From Aliiroseovarius sp. F20344 (GTDB lineage: Bacteria > Pseudomonadota > Alphaproteobacteria > Rhodobacterales > Rhodobacteraceae), in contig NZ_JALKBG010000002.1 in NCBI RefSeq assembly GCF_023016155.1, positions 1 through 64,000 of the forward strand: DNA of 64,000 nt, in the 5' to 3' direction. The notes beneath the pieces were generated by a model. That model was given only the letters and a program-made list of their open reading frames with translations, searched no databases and was not told where the DNA came from. A program made the position numbers and the translations under genes. Below are positions 17,313 through 25,325 of the stretch, in pieces (the first letter of the stretch is position 1; every line of letters begins with the position of its first letter).

Positions 17313-19034
17313 TTGTTTAGCCTTAAGACTTCTGCGGTTCGCCGCTTTGCTATTCCTGCCCTTCTGGCTGCACATTGCGCCGTGGGAACCGCAGCCTATG
17401 CAGACAATGCGGCTGGCGCCTATCTTGCTGCGCGGCATGCTGATCTGAACCGCAACTTTCCTGAAATGGTCGACTACGGCACCCGTGCCATTGCGGAAGA
17501 TCCCGAAAACCTGGACGTCATGGAAGGCTTGATCGTAGCGCAGGTCGCGCTGGGCAAGCTGGATGATGCAGTACCTTATGCACGTCGCTTAAGCGCAGTG
17601 AGCGAAGACAATCAGATCGCGGCCTTGGTTCTTTTGGGGGATGCCCTGACGAATGATGATTGGGAAACCGCATCTGGACTTGTCGGCGATAGGGTTTCAA
17701 TCGCGCCGATGATTGACCAGATGATCCAAGCCTGGATCAGAATCGGACAAGGTAAAATGTCCGACGCGCTGAAAATCTTCGAAGCCCTTGGCAAAGAGGA
17801 CGCAAGCCTTGGGTTCACGCTGTATCAAAAAGCCCTCGCTCTGGCATATGTCGGAGACTTTGAAGGGGCCGCAAGCATTTTGGGCGGAGAGGAAGGCGAA
17901 CTTAACCTGAACCGTTCAGGCCTGTTTGCTCATGTCCAAGCCCTTAGCCAAAGCGATCGTCAGGAAGATGCGATTGAGCTGATGAAAAGCGCCCAATCCG
18001 GCATGACTGATCCCGAAGTCGACCAGATCATCGCGGATCTTGAGGCCGGAAAAACGCTTGAGTTCGACATTATCCGGGCCCCCCGCGACGGAATTGCAGA
18101 GCTTCTCTTTGCGGTTGCAGAAACAGTTGGCCCTGAGGGTGATCAAACCGGCGTTCTGCTTTACAATCGTGTGGCTGAACATCTTGCCCCGAACCATGCA
18201 GGTGTTTTGATCCTGTCGGCACAAATCCTTGAACAAATGGGACACCTTGATCTGGCAATCGAGACCTATGGCCGCGTGCCGCAGGACAGTTTTGCCTACC
18301 AACATGCGGCCTTGGGCAGGACAGATGTGCTGCGACGCGCAGATAGGTTAGAGGAAGCCGCAGGTGAGCTGCGAACTTTGGCCGAGACGTTTCCCGGCAC
18401 GCTGCGTTTCCGTGTCGCGCTTGGTGACACACTGATGCAACAGGACCGCTATAGTGAAGCACGCGATGCTTACGACACTGTCATCAAGCAGTTTGAGGTC
18501 GACTTGGCCACGCAATGGCCTACCTATTTTCAGCGTGCCATTGCGGCCCACAAGCTGAACGACTGGACCGCAGCCGAGACTGATTTCCGCAAAGCGTTGG
18601 AGTTAAGTCCCGAGCAACCCACTGTGTTGAATTACTTAGGTTATTCGTTGGTGGAACGGCGTGAAAAAATGGACGAAGCGTTGGATATGATCGAACGTGC
18701 GGTCGCCGCGCGCCCTGATCGCGGTTACATCGTCGATAGTCTGGGTTGGGTTCTGTATCGCCTTGGTCGCTATGACGAAGCCGTTCAGAAAATGGAACGC
18801 GCGGTCGAACTTGAGCCAATTGACCCGATTCTAAACGACCATCTGGGCGACACTTACTGGGCCGTCGGCCGCGAACGCGAAGCCGAATTCCAGTGGAGCC
18901 GCGCGCTGAGCTTCATCACAGACGATACCGATCTGACCGAGATTGATCCGGACCGCATCCGCCGCAAGCTTGAGGTTGGGTTGGACGTGGTGCTGGACGA
19001 AGAAGGGGCTGACCCCCTGCACGCCTCGGAATGA
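17313..19034 (+). CDS. exported TPR-repeat protein
   Basis: A 573-residue protein with an N-terminal signal peptide (basic start, hydrophobic core, cleavage probably after AAYA near residue 29) and many tetratricopeptide repeats across the rest; the clearest are AAETDFRKALELSPEQP, LGWVLYRLGRYDEAVQKMERAVELEP and similar units in the last third. Likely periplasmic or outer-membrane attached, acting as a protein-binding scaffold; no enzyme motif. The start is TTG 17313 with AAGGA upstream, since the next ATG would cut off the signal peptide. Its stop overlaps the ispE start by 4 nt. Confidence 0.85.
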   Translation: MFSLKTSAVRRFAIPALLAAHCAVGTAAYADNAAGAYLAARHADLNRNFPEMVDYGTRAIAEDPENLDVMEGLIVAQVALGKLDDAVPYARRLSAVSEDNQIAALVLLGDALTNDDWETASGLVGDRVSIAPMIDQMIQAWIRIGQGKMSDALKIFEALGKEDASLGFTLYQKALALAYVGDFEGAASILGGEEGELNLNRSGLFAHVQALSQSDRQEDAIELMKSAQSGMTDPEVDQIIADLEAGKTLEFDIIRAPRDGIAELLFAVAETVGPEGDQTGVLLYNRVAEHLAPNHAGVLILSAQILEQMGHLDLAIETYGRVPQDSFAYQHAALGRTDVLRRADRLEEAAGELRTLAETFPGTLRFRVALGDTLMQQDRYSEARDAYDTVIKQFEVDLATQWPTYFQRAIAAHKLNDWTAAETDFRKALELSPEQPTVLNYLGYSLVERREKMDEALDMIERAVAARPDRGYIVDSLGWVLYRLGRYDEAVQKMERAVELEPIDPILNDHLGDTYWAVGREREAEFQWSRALSFITDDTDLTEIDPDRIRRKLEVGLDVVLDEEGADPLHASE

Positions 19035-19861
19035 GCATTGCCAAGTTTTTCGCCCCTGCCAAGGTGAACCTGACTCTGCATGTGACAGGTCAAAGGAACG
19101 ATGGATATCACCTTCTGGACAGCCTTGTTGTTTTCGCCGATGTTGGCGACCGCATTACAGTCATACCAGCTGAGAAGAACCGTTTGGAAGTGATTGGCCC
19201 ACGCGCCGAAGGCGTTCCCACGGACGGACGCAATCTTGTCGCTCGCGCTGCGGATCTTTTCAGTCTTCCCGTTCACATCATCCTGTCAAAGCACCTGCCC
19301 GCCGCTGCGGGTATCGGAGGAGGCAGCTCGGACGCTGCCGCAACAATCCTGGCACTATCAGACATAGTCGGTGACACACGGCTTCCTGAAGGCGTGGCCG
19401 ATCTTGGCGCAGATGTCCGTGTGTGTCTTCTAAGGCAAGCTGCTCGTATGAGAGGGATTGGCGACGATGTGATGCCCTGCCCCGGCTTGCCCCGATTGTT
19501 TGCGGTTCTGGCAAATCCGGGCGTAGACGTACCGACGCCGGAGGTTTTCAAAGCCCTCGAAGACAAACAGAACTCACCCATGCCTAAGAAGATACCTCAG
19601 GGTATGAAAACTGCGGCGTTTATCGACTGGCTGGCCACACAACGAAATGATCTGGAAACTCCAGCCATCGCGCACGCACCCGTGATTCAAGAGGTTCTGA
19701 CCGCCTTGTCCGCACTGGACGGCGCACGGCTTACACGTATGTCGGGGTCCGGGGCGACGTGTTTTGCGCTGTTCGAAACTGAGGCCGAGGCGCACGCGAG
19801 TGCGGCAGCTTTGACACAAGCACAGCCCGGCTGGTGGGTGGAAGCTGCGAGCTTATCCTAA
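19031..19861 (+). CDS. ispE: 4-diphosphocytidyl-2-C-methyl-D-erythritol kinase
   Basis: A 276-residue GHMP kinase of the non-mevalonate isoprenoid pathway; it phosphorylates CDP-methylerythritol in the cytosol. Substrate lysine region FAPAKVNLTLHVTGQRNDGYH is at 7-27, the ATP loop PAAAGIGGGSSDAA at 90-103, GADV at 126-129 and the C-terminal MSGSGATCFALF. Translation start overlaps the TPR gene stop (ATGA). Polyprenyl diphosphate synthase, which uses the pathway's products, lies just downstream on the opposite strand. Confidence 0.95.
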   Translation: MSIAKFFAPAKVNLTLHVTGQRNDGYHLLDSLVVFADVGDRITVIPAEKNRLEVIGPRAEGVPTDGRNLVARAADLFSLPVHIILSKHLPAAAGIGGGSSDAAATILALSDIVGDTRLPEGVADLGADVRVCLLRQAARMRGIGDDVMPCPGLPRLFAVLANPGVDVPTPEVFKALEDKQNSPMPKKIPQGMKTAAFIDWLATQRNDLETPAIAHAPVIQEVLTALSALDGARLTRMSGSGATCFALFETEAEAHASAAALTQAQPGWWVEAASLS

Positions 19862-19892
19862 GGCGATCGGCGGCTCACTTCGTGAACCTGTA

Positions 19893-19906
19893 CGGGGCGT
19901 TGCCCC
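19893..19906. repeat. short GC hairpin between convergent ispE and polyprenyl synthase
   Basis: GGGGC-gtt-GCCCC, followed on the plus strand by a segment reading CCCCAGGATATTTTCAACAA. This layout recalls an intergenic element I associate with many Rhodobacteraceae genomes. It might end transcription from ispE, although there is no U-run directly after the stem. Confidence 0.4.
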
Positions 19907-19956
19907 ACTGCCTATACGCATTCACCCCAGGATATTTTCAACAAGAAAGTGCGTGC

Positions 19957-20952
19957 TTAGTTCAGGCGCGCCACAACGTAATCTGCGATGTCATGCATCA
20001 TATGGCGGATGGGAGCGTCTGGTAGAGCGGTCAGCGCCGCTTTGGCTTTGTCCGCCCAAGCAATGGCCTCGGCCCGTGTATCCTTAAGCGCGCCGTGTTT
20101 GTTCAATAGCACCAGCGCGTGTTCTAGATCACCCTCTTCCTGCCGACCTTTTTCGATCGTACGGATCCAGAAGGCGCGTTCTTCGTCATCAGCCTTGGCA
20201 ACCGCCTTGATCACCGGAAGCGTCAGCTTACGCTCGCGGAAATCGTCACCGATGTTTTTACCCGTGGCATCACCGCCCCAGTAATCCAGAAGGTCATCAA
20301 CAATCTGGAACGAAACTCCCAACGCATCGCCATAATCAAACAGCGCCTGCACCTGTTCAGCGGGTGCATCTGCAATCACGCCACCGACCTCGGTCGCCGC
20401 AGAAAACAGCGCGGCGGTTTTACCGCGGACAACCTGGCGATAGACGTCTTCGTCCGTGGCCAAGTCTTGCGCGGCGGTTAGCTGAAGCACTTCGCCCTCT
20501 GCAATCGTGGCAGAGGCATTGGACAGGATACGCAGCACATCGAGCGACCCGGTATCGGTCATCAACTGGAACGAACGCGAAAACAGATAGTCGCCCACCA
20601 GAACGCTTGATTTGTTGTCCCAAAGAAGATTCGCCGTCGGACGTCCGCGCCGCTGACCGCTTTCATCCACCACATCATCATGCAGCAGCGTCGCGGTGTG
20701 AATGAACTCGACCGTAGCGGCCAAATGGATGTGATAGGGGCCGTCATAGCCACAAAGCCGAGCCGCCGCCAAGGTTAGCATTGGGCGCAGACGTTTCCCG
20801 CCCGCATCAACCAAATGTGCTGTCACCTCGGGAATACGCGGGGCGTGTTTTGACGCCATCCGTTCGCGAATCAGAGTGTTCACAGCCTCCAGATCGTCGG
20901 CCAAATGCTGGCCCAAACGTTCGTGGGGTTTATGTGCAGCTTCGATCAGCAT
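19957..20952 (-). CDS. polyprenyl diphosphate synthase (ubiquinone side chain)
   Basis: A 331-residue trans-isoprenyl diphosphate synthase, all-alpha fold. The first Asp-rich motif is in LLHDDVVDESGQRRG and the second in FQIVDDLLDYWGGD; GGKRLRPML and the FIHTATLLHDD helix are typical of long-chain octaprenyl/decaprenyl enzymes. Rhodobacterales make ubiquinone-10, so decaprenyl diphosphate is the likely product, but chain length cannot be read safely. ATG 20952 is taken because AAGG lies 5 nt before it; a GTG two codons earlier has no proper spacing. Divergent from the DUF2007 gene. Confidence 0.93.
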   Translation of the reverse strand: MLIEAAHKPHERLGQHLADDLEAVNTLIRERMASKHAPRIPEVTAHLVDAGGKRLRPMLTLAAARLCGYDGPYHIHLAATVEFIHTATLLHDDVVDESGQRRGRPTANLLWDNKSSVLVGDYLFSRSFQLMTDTGSLDVLRILSNASATIAEGEVLQLTAAQDLATDEDVYRQVVRGKTAALFSAATEVGGVIADAPAEQVQALFDYGDALGVSFQIVDDLLDYWGGDATGKNIGDDFRERKLTLPVIKAVAKADDEERAFWIRTIEKGRQEEGDLEHALVLLNKHGALKDTRAEAIAWADKAKAALTALPDAPIRHMMHDIADYVVARLN

Positions 20953-20999
20953 CTTCACCTTCCCGTCAACCGGCTCGACAAACGGGCGAGGTTGCCCTT

Positions 21000-21227
21000 A
21001 TGTCCGAAAGCATGAAAGAGCTTCTCAGGACCACGGATCCAACCACGATCCCCTTCGTAACCGCCCTTCTTGCAGGCGAGGATATAGCTTGCTTTGCCAT
21101 GGACGTCCATATGAGTGCGCTGGAAGGAAGCATTGGCATATTGCCGCGCCGCCTTATGGTGCGTGATCAGGATTTGTTCATGGCTCAGGCTATCTTGCGC
21201 GATCATGACATCGCATTTGAAAGCTAG
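21000..21227 (+). CDS. DUF2007 small protein
   Basis: A 75-residue protein of the DUF2007 family, beginning MSESMKELLRTTDPTTIPF. These small proteins have a ferredoxin-like fold, are thought to take part in signal transduction, and have no known reaction. GAGG precedes ATG 21000; ATG 21012 would give the more usual MKELL start. It is 8 nt upstream of the methyltransferase gene and is probably in one operon with it. Confidence 0.82.
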   Translation: MSESMKELLRTTDPTTIPFVTALLAGEDIACFAMDVHMSALEGSIGILPRRLMVRDQDLFMAQAILRDHDIAFES

Positions 21228-21235
21228 GAAAGCGG

Positions 21236-21991
21236 ATGTCGCAAGGTGAACTGACGCAAGATGACTTTCTAGGTGGGCAGCTGGTGTTGTCCCAGCCCAA
21301 AGACGGATATCGGGCGGGCGTTGATCCGGTTTTTCTCGCTAGTGCCGTACCTGCACGTTCAGGGCAATCAGTGTTGGAGCTTGGCTGCGGTGTCGGGGCA
21401 GCATCCTTGTGTCTGGGAACACGCGTTTCGGGTTTGGATCTGCATGGGATCGAGCGGCAGGAAAGCTATGCCAAACTTGCGCAACAGAATGCCGAAGCTA
21501 ACGACGTGCCGATGGCGGTTCATGTCGGGGATCTTGAGCAGATGCCCGAGGCCCTTCGCGCCCATAGCTTCGATCACGTGATTATGAACCCACCCTATTT
21601 CGATCGATCGCGGGGCAGCATGTCCCCGGATGAGACGCGCGAACAAGCGCTTGGGGAAGAAACACCGCTGTCAGTCTGGATAGATCAGGCCACACGCCGG
21701 CTGAAACCACGCGGGTACCTGACCCTCATCCAGTCCGCTGAACGGCTCCCGGATGTGCTGCAAGCGCTTGATGATCGTTTAGGCTCGGTCATTATACAGC
21801 CTTTGTCACCACGCACGGGACGTCCAGCCAAGTTGATCTTGATGCAGGCCCGCAAGGGCGGTCGCGGTGCGTTTCGTCTGGCCGCGCCTTTGATCCTGCA
21901 TGAAGGGGACGAACACCCCGCCGACCGGGATCACTACACAAAGACAGTACAGTCTATCTTACGCGACGGGGCATCCCTGCCTTTGACCTGA
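21236..21991 (+). CDS. tRNA1(Val) A37 N6-methyltransferase-like protein (TrmN6)
   Basis: A 251-residue class I SAM-dependent methyltransferase. The SAM loop LELGCGVGAASLCL is near 45-58, and the catalytic MNPPYFD motif, typical of adenine/amino N-methyltransferases, near 117-123. The start (TQDDFLGGQLVLSQPKDGYRAGVDPVFL) closely fits the TrmN6/YfiC family, which methylates A37 of tRNA-Val in E. coli. The specific target here is inferred from family resemblance. Confidence 0.88.
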   Translation: MSQGELTQDDFLGGQLVLSQPKDGYRAGVDPVFLASAVPARSGQSVLELGCGVGAASLCLGTRVSGLDLHGIERQESYAKLAQQNAEANDVPMAVHVGDLEQMPEALRAHSFDHVIMNPPYFDRSRGSMSPDETREQALGEETPLSVWIDQATRRLKPRGYLTLIQSAERLPDVLQALDDRLGSVIIQPLSPRTGRPAKLILMQARKGGRGAFRLAAPLILHEGDEHPADRDHYTKTVQSILRDGASLPLT

Positions 21992-22127
21992 AGGCTGGAC
22001 CATCCAGTCGGGTAAGGTTCACGCAACCACGACGGCAATTCCCCGCAGAGTTTTGCAACGTTTTCGTGACAACCCGACAAATATGTGCTGCACTCTTGGT
22101 ATTCTTTAAACCAACAGGAGGATCGCC

Positions 22128-22295
22128 ATGAGCATGAGTTCGCATCTAGAAGAGCTGCGCAGGAAACACGAGGTCCTCTCGGAAAAAGTCGAAGCAATCC
22201 AGCGCGCGCCCGGCACCAGTGATGCCGAGATTACCGAACTGAAAAAGCAAAAGCTTAAGCTCAAGGAAGAAATCGAACGCCTGACTGAGGCCTGA
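22128..22295 (+). CDS. YdcH/DUF465 family small protein
   Basis: A 55-residue protein read directly from the sequence: it starts MSMSSHLEELRRKHEVL and ends EEIERLTEA. Almost all of it is a predicted helical hairpin rich in Lys and Glu, the mark of the YdcH (DUF465) family. Function unknown. A strong CAGGAGG precedes the ATG. It ends 14 nt before the converging EamA gene. Confidence 0.85.
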   Translation: MSMSSHLEELRRKHEVLSEKVEAIQRAPGTSDAEITELKKQKLKLKEEIERLTEA

Positions 22296-22309
22296 TAGAA
22301 TCGGCAGGG

Positions 22310-23185
22310 TCAGGGCTGGTCAGTCGCACCAGCACTGGCCCGCGCCGCCATCAATGCACCTGCCGTGATCAGCACGCCCGCGATGAGCAAAGACGGGTGT
22401 GGCTCTGCGACACCCGCAATGATCAACACAAGCGTAGACAAAAGAGGCGCCCCATAGCTGGCGACGCCCAGCAGTTGTATGTCGCCACGTTTCACACCCA
22501 CGTCCCACACATAAAACGCAAGCCCAACCGGACCCAATCCAAGCCCGGCGACTGACGCCCAGCCAAGTGCGCCATTGGGCCAGACAGTGTCTTCCCACAG
22601 AATATGCGCGCCGGTGGACAGGGCGGCAGTGGCCAGACAGAACACCACAACCGAAGCGGTAGGTGTGTTCCCCAAGCGCCGCGACAGAACCGAGTATCCA
22701 GACCATGTCAGTGCACACAGAAATGCCAGCGCAAAACCTGGTAGCGCGCTGGCTTCAAAACCTTGCGCACCCCCCAACACAATCAACGCTGCCCCGGCAA
22801 AAGAAACCAGCGCCCCGAATACATGCATCGGACGCAGGCTTTCTCCTGGCAGCAGCCCGGAAAACAGCACGATGAACAATGGCCACAGATAGGCGATCAG
22901 TCCGGCTTCGGCCGCAGGCGCCATACGTAAGGCCGAAAAATAAAGCGCATGATAGCCAAAAAGCCCAATTGTCCCGAATGCATAGACCCGCCAACTGACG
23001 GTACGAAGCACACCAAGCCCTTCGGTCGCTGCGATCCAAATCACGCCGAGCACACCGCCGATTAGGAAGGTCATCGCCGAAAGCTGAAACGGTGGGACCG
23101 GATCCGTACCGACGGTGAACAACGCCAACAGAGACCACAAAAGAACGGCAATGAATCCGATAAGTGTGGCTGTTTTCCGCGTCAT
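22310..23185 (-). CDS. EamA-family (DMT) exporter, YddG-like
   Basis: A 291-residue integral membrane protein with about ten hydrophobic helices in two EamA halves. Helices such as AGLIAYLWPLFIVLFSGLLPGE and the second-half ALTWSGYSVLSRRLG resemble the aromatic-amino-acid exporter YddG, but substrate cannot be fixed by eye. Its ATG overlaps the stop of the LysR gene (ATGA) and has GGAGG in front, so regulator and exporter are one operon; the exporter may be the regulator's target. Confidence 0.88.
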   Translation of the reverse strand: MTRKTATLIGFIAVLLWSLLALFTVGTDPVPPFQLSAMTFLIGGVLGVIWIAATEGLGVLRTVSWRVYAFGTIGLFGYHALYFSALRMAPAAEAGLIAYLWPLFIVLFSGLLPGESLRPMHVFGALVSFAGAALIVLGGAQGFEASALPGFALAFLCALTWSGYSVLSRRLGNTPTASVVVFCLATAALSTGAHILWEDTVWPNGALGWASVAGLGLGPVGLAFYVWDVGVKRGDIQLLGVASYGAPLLSTLVLIIAGVAEPHPSLLIAGVLITAGALMAARASAGATDQP

Positions 23186-24123
23186 GTAGCCTCCTCAGGC
23201 GAAACAATTCTCAAGCTTTCGGATACATGCGTGTTCTTTTCAATCTCGGCAAGCACCCATTCGCGAAAGGCCGCTATCGCTGGACGGTTCTCTTGGCCGG
23301 TACGACATAAAAAACGGAACCGCGCCTTCGTTGATAGGGCAAGCCCATAGGGTGCAACAAGTCGCCCTTCAGCAAGATACTTGATGACGAAGGCCCGGCG
23401 CCCCAGCACAATCCCTACCCCGGCCATGGCGGCATCCAGCGCGTGATCGGGCTGTGAGAACACAGACGTGACACGCGGCGTGCCTTTTACCCCAGCAACG
23501 CGCAACCATGCTGGCCAGTCACAGGGTGGGTTCAGAAAGTCATCTGACGTGTTGTGGATCAACGGGGCGGACAACAGATCTTTGGGGTCAGGGTACTTTT
23601 CGGCCATCGACGGCAACATGACCGGGGTCAGCCATTCACTTGCAAGCGGATGCGAATACAGCCCGTCATCCGGCCCATAGCCAAAGCGAATGGCGACATC
23701 GACCTCATCCCGATTCAGATCAACAAATTTCAAACCCGCTGCGAAGCGCAGCTCGATCTCAGGGTGGTCCTGCGCAAAGGCATAAAGACGCGGTGCGAGC
23801 CACTTAGACGTGAACGCGGGACCGGCGGTCACAGTAAGCGTGTTGCTGTCCTGACTGCGCCGCGCCGCACGCCACGCGGTTGTGAGGGTCTCAAATCCGT
23901 CCGCTGCCCCCGGAGCAAGAATGCGCCCGGCTTCTGTCAGCTCGACCGCGCGATTTAATCTCAGAAACAGCGGGGCACCGAAGTGATCCTCAAGTGACTT
24001 AATCTGAAACGACAACGCCGCAGGTGTCACATTCAGTTCCGCCGCAGCTTTCTGAAACGACATGTGGCGTGCCGCAGCATCAAAGGCGCGCAACGCTGTC
24101 AGGGGGGGCAAACGATCACTCAT
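23182..24123 (-). CDS. LysR-family transcriptional regulator, GcvA-like
   Basis: A 313-residue LysR regulator. The N-terminal winged helix-turn-helix is typical of the GcvA subgroup (PLTALRAFDAAARHMSFQKAAAELNVTPAALSFQIKSLEDHFGAPLFLR), followed by a two-lobed effector domain. It probably controls the EamA exporter translated from the same transcript and perhaps the small divergent ORF. An inverted repeat covers its own start codon (24123-24149), fitting autoregulation. The ligand is unknown. Confidence 0.92.
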   Translation of the reverse strand: MSDRLPPLTALRAFDAAARHMSFQKAAAELNVTPAALSFQIKSLEDHFGAPLFLRLNRAVELTEAGRILAPGAADGFETLTTAWRAARRSQDSNTLTVTAGPAFTSKWLAPRLYAFAQDHPEIELRFAAGLKFVDLNRDEVDVAIRFGYGPDDGLYSHPLASEWLTPVMLPSMAEKYPDPKDLLSAPLIHNTSDDFLNPPCDWPAWLRVAGVKGTPRVTSVFSQPDHALDAAMAGVGIVLGRRAFVIKYLAEGRLVAPYGLALSTKARFRFLCRTGQENRPAIAAFREWVLAEIEKNTHVSESLRIVSPEEAT

Positions 24124-24149
24124 TTCAGTTAAATATCACTTATCTGAAA
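24123..24149. promoter_or_regulatory. inverted repeat at the LysR start, possible operator
   Basis: TTTCAG (24123-24128) and CTGAAA (24144-24149) form a perfect 6-nt inverted repeat with a 15-nt AT-rich spacer. It overlaps the ATG of the LysR gene and lies in the divergent gap, where such regulators usually bind. Confidence 0.4.
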
Positions 24150-24230
24150 CCTTTGAAAGTCTCGTTTGTCTCTTAGCAATCAATAGACCACATTCAAAAC
24201 AAGCAAACAAAGCTTAATAGGAGCGACGAC

Positions 24231-24419
24231 ATGCTGGAAACAGCCACCACACAACCCGATCAGCGCGCCGCGTTTGATCGCGCGCACGCAGAACGTGCCC
24301 AGGCATTTAAAGTTGCGGTTAAATGGGCGGGCAGCGTTCTGGCAAGTATGCTTCCCACCGCAAAAACAAAAAGGGCTGACCAAACCGGCCAGCCCCTGAA
24401 TTGTGATTGTCCTGCGTGA
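24231..24419 (+). CDS. small hypothetical protein divergent from the LysR gene
   Basis: A 62-codon frame starting MLETATTQPDQRAAFDRAHAERAQAF, preceded by AGGAG at good distance. The first 40 residues look coding: Ala/Arg/Glu-rich, probably helical. The last part (after about residue 44) runs across the phbB terminator hairpin of the opposite strand, so the natural end may be altered or this may not be a gene. Unknown function; its position suggests possible LysR control. Confidence 0.45.
   Translation: MLETATTQPDQRAAFDRAHAERAQAFKVAVKWAGSVLASMLPTAKTKRADQTGQPLNCDCPA
24362..24395 (-). terminator. rho-independent terminator of phbB
   Basis: On the minus strand a GGGCTG...CAGCCC stem (24395-24373, one internal mismatch, extra G-C pairs near the loop) is followed by TTTTTGTTTTTG. 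It begins 25 nt beyond the phbB stop. Confidence 0.8.
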
Positions 24420-25142
24420 CTAGACGAAGAACTGCGCACCATTGGCTGAAATGGTCGAGCCGTTGATGAAGCCCGCATCGTCGGACGCCAGGAAGGTCAC
24501 GCAGCGCGCAATCTCTTCCGGCTCGCCCAGACGTCCTGCCGGGATACCTGCAACAATCGAATCACGTACTTTTTCCGGGATCGCCATAACCATTTCTGTT
24601 GCGATGTAGCCCGGGCAGATTGCGTTGGCGGTGATGCCAGCGCGCGCGCCTTCTTGTGCAAGCGACTTCACGATGCCCAGATCGCCAGCCTTGGTCGCGG
24701 CATAGTTCACCTGAGCAAACTGGCCCTTCTGACCGTTGATCGAGCTGATCACGATGATGCGGCCAAACTTGCGTTCACGCATGCCGGGCCAGATCGGGTG
24801 AACGGTGTTGAACACGCCTGTAAGGTTCGTGTCGATGACTTCCTGCCACTGTTCAGGTGTCATTTTATGGAACGGGGCATCGCGGGTGATTCCAGCGTTG
24901 GCAACCACCACGTCAACCGGGCCAAGGTCCGCTTCGACCTGCGCAATGCCGGCTTGGCTTTCCTCGTAGCTGCCGACATTCCACTTGTAGGTTTTGATGC
25001 CGGTCTCGGCTGTGAAGGCTGCGGCTTTCTCTTCGTTGCCGGCATAGGTCGCTGCGACCTCGTACCCTTCGGCTTTCAGCGCCTTCGAAATTGATGCGCC
25101 AATACCGCGCGAACCTCCGGTGACAAGTGCTACTCGGGCCAT
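24420..25142 (-). CDS. phbB: acetoacetyl-CoA reductase
   Basis: A 240-residue SDR enzyme that reduces acetoacetyl-CoA with NADPH to (R)-3-hydroxybutyryl-CoA for polyhydroxybutyrate. The Rossmann motif GGSRGIGAS lies near residues 8-16, NAG in ANAGITRDAPFHKM, and catalytic Tyr and Lys in NYAATKAGDLG; DAPFHKMTPEQWQEVIDTNLTGVF is typical of PhbB. ATG 25142 follows GGAGG. phaA lies upstream on the same strand, but a terminator and about 180 nt separate them, so phbB likely has its own promoter with operator-like sites. Confidence 0.95.
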   Translation of the reverse strand: MARVALVTGGSRGIGASISKALKAEGYEVAATYAGNEEKAAAFTAETGIKTYKWNVGSYEESQAGIAQVEADLGPVDVVVANAGITRDAPFHKMTPEQWQEVIDTNLTGVFNTVHPIWPGMRERKFGRIIVISSINGQKGQFAQVNYAATKAGDLGIVKSLAQEGARAGITANAICPGYIATEMVMAIPEKVRDSIVAGIPAGRLGEPEEIARCVTFLASDDAGFINGSTISANGAQFFV

Positions 25143-25197
25143 GTATTCCTCCATCTCGAATCTTTGGTCTGAAACTCTGTTACATTTTCAATATAAC

Positions 25198-25218
25198 TTG
25201 CGCAATATTATTGCGCAA
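25198..25218. promoter_or_regulatory. 21-nt perfect palindrome upstream of phbB
   Basis: Two copies of the self-complementary octamer TTGCGCAA (25198-25205 and 25211-25218) flank tatta, so the whole 21 nt is an inverted repeat with one central base. It lies 56 nt before the phbB ATG, beside the TGC-rich site at 25225-25239. Operator role inferred. Confidence 0.55.
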
Positions 25219-25224
25219 ACATTT

Positions 25225-25239
25225 TGCCGCAATGCAGAG
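25225..25239. promoter_or_regulatory. TGC-rich motif upstream of phbB
   Basis: TGCCGCAATGCAGAG. It matches 13 of 15 positions of the site upstream of phaA (26605-26619) and resembles the TGC-rich sequences reported for the PHB regulator PhaR in Paracoccus. Confidence 0.5.
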
Positions 25240-25282
25240 TTTATTTTGCAGTTGCGACAAGATCGCGACAAAAACCATAACG

Positions 25283-25308
25283 AAAAAGGCGCCCGAAGGC
25301 GCCTTTTA
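25283..25308 (-). terminator. rho-independent terminator of phaA
   Basis: The string AAAAAGGCGCC-cgaa-type loop-GGCGCCTTTT gives a perfect stem of GGCGCC pairs extended by A-T pairs. Read on the minus strand it ends in TTTTT, 18 nt after the phaA stop. It could work in both directions. Confidence 0.85.
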
Positions 25309-25325
25309 AATCGATATCTGCAAGC

